DNA from: Ancylobacter lacus
GTDB taxonomy: Bacteria; Pseudomonadota; Alphaproteobacteria; Rhizobiales; Xanthobacteraceae
Direction: 5' to 3'
Assembly (NCBI RefSeq): GCF_018390635.1
Contig: NZ_JAHBGE010000072.1
Span: 62,001 to 126,000 of the forward strand
Length of the DNA stretch: 64,000 bases
A model generated the notes under the pieces. It was not told where the DNA came from, searched no databases, and was given only the letters and a program-made list of their open reading frames with translations. How positions within the stretch are numbered: position 1 is the stretch's first letter; each line of letters opens with the position of its first letter. Shown piece after piece: positions 27,115 through 37,536 of this stretch. Both the position numbers and the translations under genes were made by a program.

Positions 27115-28809
27115 TCAGCTCAGCCCGCAGATGGCGCCGGCCTCGTCGACATAGATCTGCTCGGCGGCTGGCCGGCGCGGCAGGCCGGGCATGGTCATGA
27201 CATCGCCGCACAGCGCCACGACGAAGCCGGCGCCGGCCGACAGCCGCACCTCGCGCACCGGCAGCACGAAGCCTTCCGGGGCGCCGCGCAGGCCGGGATC
27301 GGCGGAGAAGCTGTACGGCGTCTTCGCCATGCAGACCGGCAGCCGGCCGAAGCCGCGCGCCTCGTAATCCGCCAGCCGCGCCAGCGCCGCCGGATCGAAC
27401 GCCACCGAGCCGGCCCGGTAGATGCGCCTGGCGATGGTCTCGATCTTCTCGATCAGTGAGAGGTCATCGCCATAGAGCGGGCGGAAGCGCGAAGGCTGCT
27501 CGGCCAGCTGCATCACGGTGGCGGCCAGCTCCATCGTCCCCGCCGAGCCTTCCGCCCAGTGGGTGCACAGGTGCACGCCGGCGCCGACGCCCCGGCACGC
27601 CGCCTCGATGGTCGCGATCTCGGCCGGGGTGTCGCTGTTGAAGCGGTTGATGGCGACCACCGTGGGCAGGCCGAAGGCCGCCATGTTCTGGAGGTGCCGC
27701 ACCAGATTGGCGGTGCCGGCCTCGACCGCCGCGACGTCCTCGCGGCCGAGCCCGTCCTGGGGCACGCCGCCATGCATCTTGAGCGCCCGCACGGTGGCGA
27801 CCACCACCACCGCCGCCGGCGTCAGCTCCGCCTGCCGGCACTTGATGTCGAGGAACTTCTCCGCGCCGAGATCGGCACCGAAGCCGGCCTCCGTCACCAC
27901 ATAGTCGGCGAGGCCGAGCGCCGAGCGGGTCGCGATCACCGAGTTGCAGCCATGGGCGATGTTGGCGAAGGGCCCGCCATGGATCAGCACCGGCGTGCCT
28001 TCCAGCGTCTGCACCAGATTGGGCTGGAAGGCGTCGCGCAGCAGCGCGGCCATGGCGCCGGTGACGCCGATGTCGGCGGCGGTCACCGGGGTGCGGGCAT
28101 GGGTCTGCGCCACCACCATGCGGCCGAGCCGGGCTTCGAGATCGGTGAGGGAGCGGGCGAGGCAGAAGATCGCCATCACCTCGCTCGCCACGGTGATGTC
28201 GAAGCCGTCCTCGCGCGGAAAGCCGTTGGCGACGCCGCCGAGGCCCACCGTGACCCGGCGCAGGGCGCGGTCGTTCAGGTCCATCACCCGGCGCCACGTC
28301 ACGCGGCGCACGTCGATGTCGAGCGCGTTGCCCCAGAACACGTGGTTGTCGATCGCCGCGGCGAGCAGATTGTGCGCGGCGGTGATGGCGTGGAGGTCGC
28401 CGGTGAAGTGCAGGTTGATCTCGTCCATCGGGATCACCTGGGCGCGGCCGCCGCCGGTGGCGCCGCCCTTGGCGCCGAACACCGGGCCGAGGCTCGGCTC
28501 GCGCAGGGCGATGGCGGTGCGCTTGCCGCTGCGGGCCAGCGCGTCGCCGAGGCCGATGGTGGTGGTGGTCTTGCCTTCGCCGGCCGGGGTCGGGTTGATG
28601 GCCGTCACCAGGATGAGCCGGCCCCGCGGGGTGGCCTCCGCCCGCGCCGCCAGCGGCAGCGCGACCTTGGCCTTGTAGGGGCCGTAGCGGTAGAGGTCCG
28701 TGGCGGCGATGCCGAGCGCCTCGCCGATCTGCTCGATCGGCCGTGGCGTGACGGAAGCCGCGATGGCGGCGTCGCTGTTGGGATCGATGGTCCGCGCCGC
28801 GCGCTGCAT
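27115..28809 (-). CDS. fhs: Formate--tetrahydrofolate ligase
   Basis: A cytoplasmic enzyme, 564 residues, that makes 10-formyl-THF from formate, THF and ATP. The P-loop is [19 protein letters not shown] near residues 65-85. It is followed by [19 protein letters not shown] and [20 protein letters not shown], both invariant in the family. The C-terminal end reads [20 protein letters not shown]. The start at 28809 has AGGAAGGGG upstream; longer frames upstream are composition artefacts. No other C1 folate gene is nearby. It lies just upstream of the tRNA-Leu gene on the same strand. Confidence 0.97.
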   Translation of the reverse strand: MQRAARTIDPNSDAAIAASVTPRPIEQIGEALGIAATDLYRYGPYKAKVALPLAARAEATPRGRLILVTAINPTPAGEGKTTTTIGLGDALARSGKRTAIALREPSLGPVFGAKGGATGGGRAQVIPMDEINLHFTGDLHAITAAHNLLAAAIDNHVFWGNALDIDVRRVTWRRVMDLNDRALRRVTVGLGGVANGFPREDGFDITVASEVMAIFCLARSLTDLEARLGRMVVAQTHARTPVTAADIGVTGAMAALLRDAFQPNLVQTLEGTPVLIHGGPFANIAHGCNSVIATRSALGLADYVVTEAGFGADLGAEKFLDIKCRQAELTPAAVVVVATVRALKMHGGVPQDGLGREDVAAVEAGTANLVRHLQNMAAFGLPTVVAINRFNSDTPAEIATIEAACRGVGAGVHLCTHWAEGSAGTMELAATVMQLAEQPSRFRPLYGDDLSLIEKIETIARRIYRAGSVAFDPAALARLADYEARGFGRLPVCMAKTPYSFSADPGLRGAPEGFVLPVREVRLSAGAGFVVALCGDVMTMPGLPRRPAAEQIYVDEAGAICGLS

Positions 28810-29180
28810 GGGTCTGCGCCCCTTCCTGTCTTTGCCTTCAACTAGCCGGGGAAGGTGGAGGAGTTCAAGAGCGCCTCCCGGGGTGCGACCTCGCCGCCTG
28901 CCGCAGGGCAAGACCCTCGCCGCCAAAGGACGGCCGGTCCGGGCCACCGGCGGCCGGGTCCGGTCCAGCCGAATCGGCCCATCCGGCGTCCGCGCCGCGC
29001 CGCAAGAAAGGCGGGGAGCCCGGCGGGCGCGCCGGCGGCGTCGAGCGTGCGATCGCGGTGGCGAGACGCCCCGCGATTCGCGCCCGGCGGGCCTGTGCGT
29101 GCCAGCGGCCCGGCCGCCACGCCCGGCGCACCGGTCCACGGCCGCCCTCGGTCGAGGACGCGATGATCCGTTCGGGGACG
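28810..29180. other. 371-bp gap upstream of fhs
   Basis: The stretch holds the fhs ribosome-binding site and probably its promoter. Open frames here are Arg/Pro/Gly-rich on both strands and have no family resemblance. No tRNA, hairpin with T-run or known riboswitch core was seen. Confidence 0.5.
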
Positions 29181-29402
29181 TCAGTGCCGGGAGGAACTGC
29201 GCCGCTTGCGCTTGCGCGGGCCGGTGTCGTTCGCCGGCATGATGATGGCCATGATGAGCCGGGCGAGCGGATAGGGCACCCAGGTCGGCAGTTTCGAATA
29301 GGGATTTTCCGGCGAAACATACCCTGCGCGGCGCTGGGCGCGCCTGACCTCATCCCGCGCGCGCTGCGCTGGGCTTGGTCCCGGATCCTTGCGTGCTTCC
29401 AT
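29181..29402 (-). CDS. Small basic hypothetical protein
   Basis: A 73-residue product that I do not recognise. It has a charged N-terminus ([25 protein letters not shown]), a central non-charged segment [21 protein letters not shown] that could insert in a membrane, and a very basic tail ([10 protein letters not shown]). The composition is less skewed than in the surrounding shadow frames, which supports it being real. The ribosome-binding site is weak. The frame extends 23 codons further upstream to 29471. Confidence 0.45.
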   Translation of the reverse strand: MEARKDPGPSPAQRARDEVRRAQRRAGYVSPENPYSKLPTWVPYPLARLIMAIIMPANDTGPRKRKRRSSSRH

Positions 29403-29582
29403 AGCCCCGGCCGTTTTTATGTAACGTTGGAGGTAACACTGGGGCAAGGCGCGACCTCTGTCCAGCAACAACGTCGCGGCGTTGCGGAAGCTGGGCGAGA
29501 TGAGGGGAAACCCCTCATCCGCCCAAGCTGAAAGCGTCGAAGCAGACGAGGTATAGTGTTAAATGCCGCTCATTCCGCCTTT

Positions 29583-32500
29583 TCAGCCGATCGACATCAG
29601 GCTGGCATTGCCACCGGCCGCCGCTGTGTTGGTGCTGGTGGAGCGTTCCAGCAGCAGCAGATCGAGCGGGTAGTCCTCGCCCGCCTCGATCTGTCCGGTT
29701 CCGAGCCCGGCGACCGGCACGATGGCCCCCGGGCGGGCCGCCACCTCCTCGCCGAGCCGCTTCAGGGCGTCGCCGTCGCCCTCGAACAGCACCGCGTCGA
29801 AGGCGGCGGCGGTGCGGTCGAGGACGGTGCCGGCGACGACGCCGAGACCCGCCGGCACCTGTTCGGCATAGGCCGGCGGCAGCCGCACCTCGTTGCCGGT
29901 CGCCAGCGCCGTCGTCACCTGCAGGGCGAAGCCGAGCGGGCTGGCCGGCAGGCACAGAACGGTGCCGCGCGGGGTGAGGCGATAGACGTTGCGCTCGCCC
30001 ACCGGGCCGGGCAGGTCCACCGTGGCGCCGTGCCGGGTCGCCGCCAGCAGCCTCTCGCAGCGGGCGCGGATGCCGGCGTCCGCGAGGCTCGCGACGAACA
30101 GCCGGGCCGGCTCCGGCGCACGGGCCGGGGCCTCGAGCGGCAGGTCGACGGGGCGGGTCGCCAGCAGGCGGTAGAGATAGAGCGGGCCGCCGGCCTTGGG
30201 GCCGGTGCCGGACAGTCCATGGCCGCCGAAGGGCTGCACGCCCACCACCGCGCCGATGATGTTGCGGTTGACATAGAGATTGCCCGCCTCGATCCGCTCG
30301 GTCACATGCGCGATGGTCTCGTCGATCCGGGTGTGAAGCCCGAAGGTGAGGCCGTAGCCGGTGGCGTTGATCTCGCCGATGAGGTCGTCCAGCCGCTCGC
30401 GGGCGAACCGCACCACATGCAGCACCGGGCCGAACACCTCGCGCTTCAGCTCTGCGAGGCTTTCGATCTCGATGAGGGTGGGCGGCACGAAGGTGCCGGC
30501 GCGGCACTCGGCCGGCACCGCGATCTGATGCACGGCCCGCCCCGCTCCGCGCAGGGCGGCGATATGGGCTTCGATCGTGGCCTGCGCCTCGGCGGAGATG
30601 ACCGGGCCGACATCGGTGGCGAGGCGGGCGGGATCGCCGAGCGCGATCTCCTCCAGCGCGCCGCGCAGCATGGTGAGCACGCGCTCCGCCACGTCCTCCT
30701 GCACGCACAGCACGCGCAGCGCCGAGCAGCGCTGGCCCGCCGAGTCGAAGGCGGAGGCGATGACGTCCCCCACCACCTGTTCCGCCAGCGCCGAGGAATC
30801 GACGATCATCGCGTTCTGGCCGCCGGTCTCGGCGATCAGCGGGATGACGCGCCCCTCCGGGCTCAGCCGCCCGGCGAGCTGCCGCTGGATGAGCCGCGCC
30901 ACCTCGGTCGAGCCGGTGAACATCACGCCCCGGGTGCGGGAATCGCCGACCAGGGCTGCGCCGACATCGCCGGCCCCCGGCACGAACTGCACCACGCCGG
31001 GGGGCACGCCCGCCTCGCGCAGCAGCCCAATGGCGAGGCTGGCGATGAGGGGGGTCTCTTCGGCCGGCTTTGCCAGCACCGCATTGCCCGCCGCCAGCGC
31101 CGCCGCGACCTGCCCGGTGAAGATGGCCAGCGGGAAGTTCCACGGGCTGATGCAGACCACCGGCCCCAGCGGTCGGTGGGTGTCGTTGGAGAGCCGGGCG
31201 GCGGCCTCGGCGCCGTAATAGCGCAGGAAATCGACCGCCTCGCGCACCTCGCCGACCGCGTTGGGGATCGATTTGCCGGCCTCCCGCACGATGACGCCGA
31301 TCAGCGCGGGCATCCGCGCCTCCATCAGCTCGGCGGCGCGGGCGAGGCAGGCGGCACGCTCGGCCGGCGGCGTCGACTGCCAGATGGGCGCGGCGGCGAC
31401 CGCCTGTTCCAGCGCGCGCTGCACGGTCTCCGGGGTCGCGTCCTCGACGATGCCGACCTCGTCGCGGTGATCGGCCGGGTTCAGCACCGGGCGGGGCCGG
31501 CCGGGCGCCGGCCCGTCGCCCAGCAGCGGCACCGCCCGCAGCGGCGTCGCCGCGCCCGAGAGCAGGGCGCCCGCGAGCGAGCCGAGCCGCTGCTCGTTCG
31601 ACAGGTCGAGGCCGGCGGAATTGCGCCGGGCGGGGCCGAACAGCGCCGCGGGCAGCGCGATCGCCGGGTGCGGCGCGCCCACGGGCTGGATCGCCCGCGC
31701 CGCCTCGACCGGGTCCGCCGCCAGGTCCTCGACCGGGACGGCGAGGTCGGCGATGCGGTTCACGAAGGAGGAATTGGCGCCGTTTTCCAGCAGGCGGCGC
31801 ACGAGATAGGCCAGCAGCGTCTCGTGGGTGCCGACCGGGGCATAGATGCGGCACGGCCGGCCGAGCTTCTCCCGCCCGACCACCTCCTCGTAGAGCGGTT
31901 CGCCCATGCCGTGCAGGCACTGGAATTCATATTGCCCGGCATAGTAGTTCGGCCCCGCCATCTCCATCACGGCGGCCAGTGTCTGGGCGTTGTGGGTGGC
32001 GAATTGCGGAAAGACGGCGTCGGGCGCGGCGAGCAGCTTGCGGGCGCAGGCGAGATACGACACGTCGGTGTGGATCTTCCGGGTGTAGACCGGAAAGCCC
32101 TCCAGCCCGTCGAGCTGGGCGCGCTTGATCTCGCTGTCCCAATAGGCGCCCTTCACCAGCCGCACCATCAGCCGGCGGCCGCTGCGGCGGGCGAGATCGA
32201 CAAGGAAATCAACGACGTAGGGGCAGCGCTTCTGATAGGCCTGGATCACGAAGCCGATGCCGTTCCAGCCCGCCAGCGTCTCGTCGAAGCACAGCGCCTC
32301 CAGGAGGTCGAGCGAGATTTCCAGCCGGTCGGCCTCCTCGGCGTCGATGTTCAGCCCGATGTCGTAATGGCGGGCGAGACGGGCGAGAGCGGCGACGCGG
32401 GGCAGCAACTCATTGATGACGCGCTCATATTTGGCGCGGGCGTAGCGCGGATGGAGCGCCGAGAGCTTGATCGAGATGCCCGGCCCCTCATAGATGCCGC

Positions 32501-33428
32501 GCCGGCCCGAGGCCTTGCCGATGGCGTGGATCGCCTGCTCGTAATCGGCGAAATAGCGCGCGGCATCGGCCGCCGTCGTGGCGGCTTCGCCAAGCATGTC
32601 ATAGGAGTAGCGGAAGCCCTTCGCCTCCAGCTTGCGGGAGTTGGCGAGAGCCTCCGAGATGGTCTGGCCGGTGACGAACTGCTCGCCCATCATCCGCATG
32701 GCGAGGTCGACGCCCTTGCGGATGAGGGGCTCGCCGCCGCGACCGATGAGTCTGGTGAGGGCGACAGTGAGTCCACTCTCGCTGGTCGTCGCGGTCAGCT
32801 TGCCGGTGACCAGCAGGCCCCAGGTCGCCGCGTTGACGAAGAGCGAGGGGCTGTGGCCGAGATGGGACTGCCAGTCGCCCACGCCGATCTTGTCGCGGAT
32901 CAGCGCGTCGCGGGTGGCGCGGTCGGGAATGCGCAGCAGCGCCTCGGCGAGGCACATCAGCGCGACGCCCTCCTGGCTGGAGAGGGAATATTCGTGGATC
33001 AGCCCTTCCACCGCGCCCTTGCGCCCCTTCTCCCGCAGCGCCTGCACCAGTGCGGCGGCGCGCTCGCGCACGCGGGCGGCTTCTTCCGCGCCGAGCGCGG
33101 CTTCCGACACCAGCAGCGGCACGCAGTCCGGCTCCGGGGTGCGGTAGGCGGAGGTGATGCGGGCGCGCAGCACGGTCTGCGGCAGCACGCCCTGGGCGAA
33201 GGGCAGGAAGCGGTTGTCCGGCCGGGCGGGCTCCGGCAGCGCCGGCGCGTCGGGCTCGGCATCCTCGCCGGGGGCGGCAAGCGCCTCGCCGGCCTCCAGC
33301 CGCTCCAGCGCGGTCAGCAGGGCCTGCTTGATGACGGCGTGGGGGGTGCGACCATGGCGGTCGGCGGCGATCTTCAGGCGGTTGCGCAGATCCTCGTCGA
33401 TCTTCACGCCGATCGTGGTGGTGGCCAT
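29583..33428 (-). CDS. putA: Trifunctional proline utilisation protein PutA (proline dehydrogenase, P5C dehydrogenase, repressor)
   Basis: A 1281-residue protein that oxidises proline to glutamate at the membrane and represses its own gene. Residues 1-45 (TTTIGVKIDEDLRNRLKIAA) form a ribbon-helix-helix DNA-binding domain, so this is the regulatory type. The FAD-dependent proline dehydrogenase barrel follows (about 190-490), with MVRLVKGAYWDSEIKRAQ near 425. The aldehyde dehydrogenase half (about 540-1020) has VFTGSTEVARLI, ETGGQNAMIVD and the catalytic Cys in SAGQRCSALRV near 900. A C-terminal region of about 250 residues is that of long PutAs. Start at the ATG before the RHH domain. Confidence 0.97.
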   Translation of the reverse strand: MATTTIGVKIDEDLRNRLKIAADRHGRTPHAVIKQALLTALERLEAGEALAAPGEDAEPDAPALPEPARPDNRFLPFAQGVLPQTVLRARITSAYRTPEPDCVPLLVSEAALGAEEAARVRERAAALVQALREKGRKGAVEGLIHEYSLSSQEGVALMCLAEALLRIPDRATRDALIRDKIGVGDWQSHLGHSPSLFVNAATWGLLVTGKLTATTSESGLTVALTRLIGRGGEPLIRKGVDLAMRMMGEQFVTGQTISEALANSRKLEAKGFRYSYDMLGEAATTAADAARYFADYEQAIHAIGKASGRRGIYEGPGISIKLSALHPRYARAKYERVINELLPRVAALARLARHYDIGLNIDAEEADRLEISLDLLEALCFDETLAGWNGIGFVIQAYQKRCPYVVDFLVDLARRSGRRLMVRLVKGAYWDSEIKRAQLDGLEGFPVYTRKIHTDVSYLACARKLLAAPDAVFPQFATHNAQTLAAVMEMAGPNYYAGQYEFQCLHGMGEPLYEEVVGREKLGRPCRIYAPVGTHETLLAYLVRRLLENGANSSFVNRIADLAVPVEDLAADPVEAARAIQPVGAPHPAIALPAALFGPARRNSAGLDLSNEQRLGSLAGALLSGAATPLRAVPLLGDGPAPGRPRPVLNPADHRDEVGIVEDATPETVQRALEQAVAAAPIWQSTPPAERAACLARAAELMEARMPALIGVIVREAGKSIPNAVGEVREAVDFLRYYGAEAAARLSNDTHRPLGPVVCISPWNFPLAIFTGQVAAALAAGNAVLAKPAEETPLIASLAIGLLREAGVPPGVVQFVPGAGDVGAALVGDSRTRGVMFTGSTEVARLIQRQLAGRLSPEGRVIPLIAETGGQNAMIVDSSALAEQVVGDVIASAFDSAGQRCSALRVLCVQEDVAERVLTMLRGALEEIALGDPARLATDVGPVISAEAQATIEAHIAALRGAGRAVHQIAVPAECRAGTFVPPTLIEIESLAELKREVFGPVLHVVRFARERLDDLIGEINATGYGLTFGLHTRIDETIAHVTERIEAGNLYVNRNIIGAVVGVQPFGGHGLSGTGPKAGGPLYLYRLLATRPVDLPLEAPARAPEPARLFVASLADAGIRARCERLLAATRHGATVDLPGPVGERNVYRLTPRGTVLCLPASPLGFALQVTTALATGNEVRLPPAYAEQVPAGLGVVAGTVLDRTAAAFDAVLFEGDGDALKRLGEEVAARPGAIVPVAGLGTGQIEAGEDYPLDLLLLERSTSTNTAAAGGNASLMSIG

Positions 33429-33444
33429 GGCTTTGCCCGGGTGT

Positions 33445-33542
33445 GGTTGCGATAGATGGAGTGCCAAGGTGATACCACAGGCGCAACCCTGTTTCCAGTG
33501 GGCGCAACCTCATCGGGAGGGGTGGTGCCACCGGCCGGTTGC
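33445..33542. promoter_or_regulatory. Four GGTTGC elements upstream of putA, probable PutA operators
   Basis: GGTTGCGA at 33445-33452, its complement form GCGCAACC at 33481-33488 and 33502-33509, and GGTTGC at 33537-33542 match the GGTTGCAC/GTTGCA-type sites bound by PutA RHH domains in enteric bacteria. The two inner sites are 21 bp apart, two helical turns. They sit between putA and the divergent luciferase-like gene. Confidence 0.6.
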
Positions 33543-33655
33543 CCCTCATCGCCACTCCCGGCGCGCGCGGACCAGCCGCGGAATCAGCCCGATTCTCCCA
33601 GTTCTATCGCGCGCGACCCACTTGCGGCGGGCCGGGGCGGCACCACCTAATTCGC

Positions 33656-34744
33656 ATGAACGCTCATCAGCCCCCGTCTTCCCAGCCCATCGGCTCGCCC
33701 GGGAACCCGGCCGCGGCCGTGCCGCTGTCGGTTCTCGACCTCTCCTTCGTCACCGCCGGCCATTCCGGGCCTGAGGCGCTGCGCGGCACGATCGACCTCG
33801 CCCGCCACGTCGATGCGCTCGGCTTCGCCCGGTTCTGGGTGGCGGAGCACCACAACCTGCCCTCCGTGGCGAGCGGGGCGCCGGACATTATGGCGGGGCA
33901 GATCCTCGCCGCGACCCGGCGCATCCGGGTCGGCTCCGGCGGGGTGATGCTGCCCAACCACGCGCCGCTGATGGTGGCGGAGCGGTTCAAGGTGCTGGAG
34001 GCGCTCTATCCCGGCCGGGTCGATCTCGGCCTCGGCCGGGCGCCGGGCAGCGACCAGCTCGCCTCCATCGCGCTGCGCCGGCGGCAGAATGTCGAGCCGG
34101 AGGACGATTTCCTCGACCGGCTGCGCGAACTCATGGCCTTCGACGATGGCCGCTGGGCGCCGGACCACCCGTTCCGCAAGATCCAGGTCATGCCGGTGGA
34201 TGTGCGGCTGCCGCCGCTGTTCCTGCTCGGCTCCAGCGGCTACAGCGCCCGGCTCTCCGCGCAGATCGGGGTCGGCTTCGCCTTCGCCCACCATTTCGCC
34301 ACCCACGACGTTCTCGACGCGATGCTGAGCTACCGCGAGGGCTTCCAGCCCTCCGAGCATCTGGAAAAGCCCCACGCCATCCTCGCTTTGTCGGTGGTGT
34401 GCGCGCAGACGGATGCGGAGGCGGAGCGGCTCGCCGCCTCGGTCGACCTGTCGCATCTGCGCCGGCAGCGCGGCTCCTTCGCGCCGATTCCCTCGCCCGA
34501 GGAGGCGGCGGCCTATCCCTACACCGAAGCCGACCGCGCCTTCATCCGCCGCAACCGCGAGCGGGTGCTGGTCGGCGGGCCGGAGACGGTGGCGGCCGGG
34601 CTAAACCGCTTCCTCGCCACCACGCTGGCCGACGAGCTGATGGTGACCACGCCGATCTACGACCCGGAGGCCAAGAAGCGCTCCTACGAGCTGCTGGCGG
34701 AGCTGCGGCCTGCGCTGCGGCCGGCGCAAACCGCCACCGCCTGA
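33656..34744 (+). CDS. LLM-class flavin-dependent oxidoreductase
   Basis: A luciferase-like monooxygenase of 362 residues in the MsnO8/LuxA-like subgroup. It begins with an unordered N-terminus, then LSVLDLSFVTAGHSGPEALRG (split near 25-45), RFWVAEHHNLPSVASGAPD and SGGVMLPNHAPLMVAERF, the conserved FMN-binding blocks. RVDLGLGRAPGSDQ is also family-typical. The substrate is not predictable. It is divergent from putA and shares the intergenic region that contains the GGTTGC elements. Confidence 0.9.
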   Translation: MNAHQPPSSQPIGSPGNPAAAVPLSVLDLSFVTAGHSGPEALRGTIDLARHVDALGFARFWVAEHHNLPSVASGAPDIMAGQILAATRRIRVGSGGVMLPNHAPLMVAERFKVLEALYPGRVDLGLGRAPGSDQLASIALRRRQNVEPEDDFLDRLRELMAFDDGRWAPDHPFRKIQVMPVDVRLPPLFLLGSSGYSARLSAQIGVGFAFAHHFATHDVLDAMLSYREGFQPSEHLEKPHAILALSVVCAQTDAEAERLAASVDLSHLRRQRGSFAPIPSPEEAAAYPYTEADRAFIRRNRERVLVGGPETVAAGLNRFLATTLADELMVTTPIYDPEAKKRSYELLAELRPALRPAQTATA

Positions 34745-34760
34745 GCGCGCCGGCGCCGCC

Positions 34761-35768
34761 TCATCGCGCGGGCGGCGCCGCCCGCGTCACCAGCCAGATG
34801 CCGAGCGCGATCGGCACGATGCCGACGATGTCCATCGCCGGCACCGCCTCGCCCAGCAGCAGCCAGCCGAACAGCAGGCCGAGCGGCGGCATGAGGAAGT
34901 GCAGGCTGGAGGCCGCCGTCGCGGTGGAGCGGGTGAGCAGGTAGAACCACAGCCAGTAGCCGCCGATCGACACCGCGAAGACGAGATAGCCCAGCCCCAG
35001 CAGGAAGCGCCCGGTGAGGTGGATGTCGGCGAGGCTCTCGGTGGCGAAGGCCAGCGGCATCAGCAGCACCCCGCCGGTGAGGAACTGCACGGCGGTGCCG
35101 GTCCAGATGCCGCCCTGCGGCTTCAGCGCCTTGTAGGCAACGGTGCCGGCGGCGAGCGAGGTGACCGCCAGCGCGATCAGCACGGTCGCTTCCACGCTCT
35201 CATGCGCCCCGGCCAGCCGGGACCGCAGCACGATGACGACGCCGGCGAGCCCCAGCCCGATGCCCAGCCACTTGCCCGGCGTCAGCCGCTCGCCGAGCAC
35301 CGGGCCGGCCGCCAGCGCCACGAGCAGCGGCAGGCAGCTCGACAGCACCGCCGAATAGGCCGAGCTGGCGAAGGAGAGGGCGACGAAGCTGAGGCCGAGA
35401 TAGAGCGCGTTGTTCAGCGTGCCGATCAGCACCAGCGAGCGCAGGTCCCGCCGGGTCAGCGCGATCCGCCCTTCCGTCAGCCGGGCGAGGCCCAGCATCG
35501 CGCCGCCCGCGAGCAGGAAGCGCACGGTGAGCAGCAGCAGGGGCGGGCAATCCGCCAGCGCCAGCTTGGCGCCGGCGAAGGCGGAGGACCACAGCACGCA
35601 GAAGGTGGCGACCAGCAGCGGGATCGGCAGCCGGGGACGCGACAGAGGCCGGGCGCCGGCATCGGGCTTCCCGCCCGCCGCCCGCCCTGTTTCCGGCGTG
35701 GCGGGCGGCGGCGCGGCGGAGGGCGCGGGAGAGGCGCCGTGGGAGGCAGAAGCGGCGGGCGGCGACAT
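34761..35768 (-). CDS. EamA-type DMT-family transporter
   Basis: An inner-membrane protein, 335 residues, with ten predicted helices arranged as two EamA halves. The N-terminal 48 residues are cytoplasmic, Pro/Ala/Arg-rich and unlike the family, so the true start may be further in. The core begins with LLVATFCVLWSSAFAGAKLAL and ends with ASSLHFLMPPLGLLFGWLLL and a helix near the C-terminus. Relatives export amino acids or metabolites such as cysteine pathway intermediates. It converges with the luciferase-like gene with 16 bp between stops. Confidence 0.88.
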   Translation of the reverse strand: MSPPAASASHGASPAPSAAPPPATPETGRAAGGKPDAGARPLSRPRLPIPLLVATFCVLWSSAFAGAKLALADCPPLLLLTVRFLLAGGAMLGLARLTEGRIALTRRDLRSLVLIGTLNNALYLGLSFVALSFASSAYSAVLSSCLPLLVALAAGPVLGERLTPGKWLGIGLGLAGVVIVLRSRLAGAHESVEATVLIALAVTSLAAGTVAYKALKPQGGIWTGTAVQFLTGGVLLMPLAFATESLADIHLTGRFLLGLGYLVFAVSIGGYWLWFYLLTRSTATAASSLHFLMPPLGLLFGWLLLGEAVPAMDIVGIVPIALGIWLVTRAAPPAR

Positions 35769-36189
35769 GGAAAGCTCCGGCGGGCGACATCGCGCGGCAC
35801 GCTAGGCGAACCCGCCGGCATCGGGAAACGCGATGTTCTCATGAGGCTGAGAAGGAAAGTTGATGCGGGCGGGCGGCATTCCCGCGTCCGGTCAGCCGCC
35901 TCCGGCGGTCGCGGGCTCGGTTGACGTCGGGATGTCCCGGCTGTGAACAGGCCGGCCTAGGTGAGCCGGGCCATTCGCGGCCGCGTCGGGAAACCGGCCG
36001 GGCAACTCGGTCAATGCCATCCCGGTCAATGCTCTCGAGCCTCTTGGCGGCCGGTGTGGCGTGGCCCCATCGCGGCACCGCGGCGGGGCGAGGTCGTGCG
36101 ACCCCGTCGCCGCCTTCATCTGCGTCCGGCGTCGCCTGTCCGCGAGGGTTCGGCTCCCTGCGCCGCCGGCCCGCTCGCGCGGGGTCGCC
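35769..36189. other. 421-bp gap, no convincing gene
   Basis: The spacer lies upstream of the EamA gene and beyond the stop of the DUF900 hydrolase. It should contain the EamA promoter; the stretch near 35840-35880 is less GC-rich. Open frames here are Arg/Gly/Pro-rich without family resemblance. No RNA gene or terminator was recognised. Confidence 0.5.
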
Positions 36190-37398
36190 CTACTGCGCCC
36201 GTGGGTCGGCGGCGGGGGCGGCGACCTCGTCCGGGGTGGCGGGCGGGGGCGTTGCCGGCTGCGGCTTGCCGGGCGGCAGGCCCGGAAGACGCGGCTTGTC
36301 GAGCGGCGACAGGCCTCGGCCGAACTGGGCAAGCCCGACCACGCGCACGCCATTGACGTCGACCACTTCCGGTCCCTTGCCCTCCCGCGCCGCCAGCACG
36401 AGCTTCTGCATCTCCGGCGCCATGGCCACGAGCTGGGCGAACTTGCCGTGGTTGAAGTCGTCGATGCCCTTCACCTTGGTCATGTCGATGACCACAGCGC
36501 CGAGTTCGACCAGCTCGGCGTCGTTGGTGTAGGAGCCGAGGCGCCCCTTTCCGCCGGCGATGAACTGGGAGAAGCTCAGGGCCTTGTCGTCGCCCGAGAC
36601 GATGACGATGAAGGGTTTGGGCAGCTTGCCGAAGCGCTTGAGCTGGGTCTTGAACACGTCGACGTCGATATCCGGCGCGGCGAGGATGACATTGCCCAGC
36701 TTCTGCGTCGGGATCAGCTCACCGGAAATGCGGATCTGCCGCAGCGCTTCCACCGTCACCCAGTTGCCCATGGAGTGGGCGAGGATGTTCACCTGCTCCG
36801 CGCCGCTGGCGAACACCCGGCGGATGGTCTGTTCGAGGCCGTCGCGGGCCGCGGTGGCGCTGTTGTTGTCGTAGACATAGTCCACCGTCTCGCCGCGCGA
36901 GGCCCAGGTGAACAGCACCGGGATGCCCGGCTGGTGGGAATCCTCCGCCACCTGGGTGATGCGGTAGAGCGCCTCGGAGAACAGCGTGTTGTAGCCGTGG
37001 ATGAAGATGATGACCCGGCGCTGCCCGGGGGGCAGCTTGGCCAGCTCCGCGGCGAGGTCGGCGTCGAACTCCTGCGGGGTCTGGCGGTAGGCGGCCTCGC
37101 GCACCACCATGTCGGTCGCGGGGTTGGGCGGCGACTTGCGCGGCCACTCGACCTCGCCCGCCTTGTGGGTGGGCGGCACGCTGATGTCGAAGCGGGCGAA
37201 GCTGAGGGCTTCCGACCGGTCGCCATTGTAGAACACGCCGGGCTGGGGGTCGCGGGCGCGGGTCGACGCCACCAGCACCGTGTGGTCATGGGTGCCGGGC
37301 GCCGCCGTCTCGCTGATGTCGAGCGCGTCAGGGCCGGGCCGTCCGGCGCAGCCGACGACCAGGGCCGCAACGAAGAGGACCGCGACGAAACGCGGCAT
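36190..37398 (-). CDS. Alpha/beta hydrolase lipoprotein (DUF900 family)
   Basis: A predicted exported esterase-like hydrolase of about 402 residues. The start chosen gives a lipoprotein signal peptide, MPRFVAVLFVAALVVGCAG. A longer product from ATG 37464 has a better ribosome-binding site (AGAGG) but an odd 25-residue leader. The hydrolase core shows VIIFIHGYNTLFSEALYR near 130-150 and the nucleophile elbow ILAHSMGNW near 195. DUF900 proteins share this fold, but substrates are unknown. The C-terminal 40 residues are Pro-rich. No clear operon partner. Confidence 0.82.
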   Translation of the reverse strand: MPRFVAVLFVAALVVGCAGRPGPDALDISETAAPGTHDHTVLVASTRARDPQPGVFYNGDRSEALSFARFDISVPPTHKAGEVEWPRKSPPNPATDMVVREAAYRQTPQEFDADLAAELAKLPPGQRRVIIFIHGYNTLFSEALYRITQVAEDSHQPGIPVLFTWASRGETVDYVYDNNSATAARDGLEQTIRRVFASGAEQVNILAHSMGNWVTVEALRQIRISGELIPTQKLGNVILAAPDIDVDVFKTQLKRFGKLPKPFIVIVSGDDKALSFSQFIAGGKGRLGSYTNDAELVELGAVVIDMTKVKGIDDFNHGKFAQLVAMAPEMQKLVLAAREGKGPEVVDVNGVRVVGLAQFGRGLSPLDKPRLPGLPPGKPQPATPPPATPDEVAAPAADPRAQ

Positions 37399-37536
37399 CC
37401 GCGCCGCCACGGTGGAAACGCAAACTCGAACGCTCGGCACGATGTCCCCCACGTGCCACCCCATGCGTGGCACCTCTTCACGGTAGCATCGAGGTAGGGC
37501 GTCTGGATAGGGCCCTGCCGCTGCGCCTCCGGGCCT

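Noticed and set aside
29556-33455. A 1299-codon open frame on the plus strand opposite putA
   Set aside because: It is an antisense shadow of putA, rich in His, Arg, Gly and Glu, with no signal, motif or ribosome-binding site. High GC content leaves the complementary frames open.
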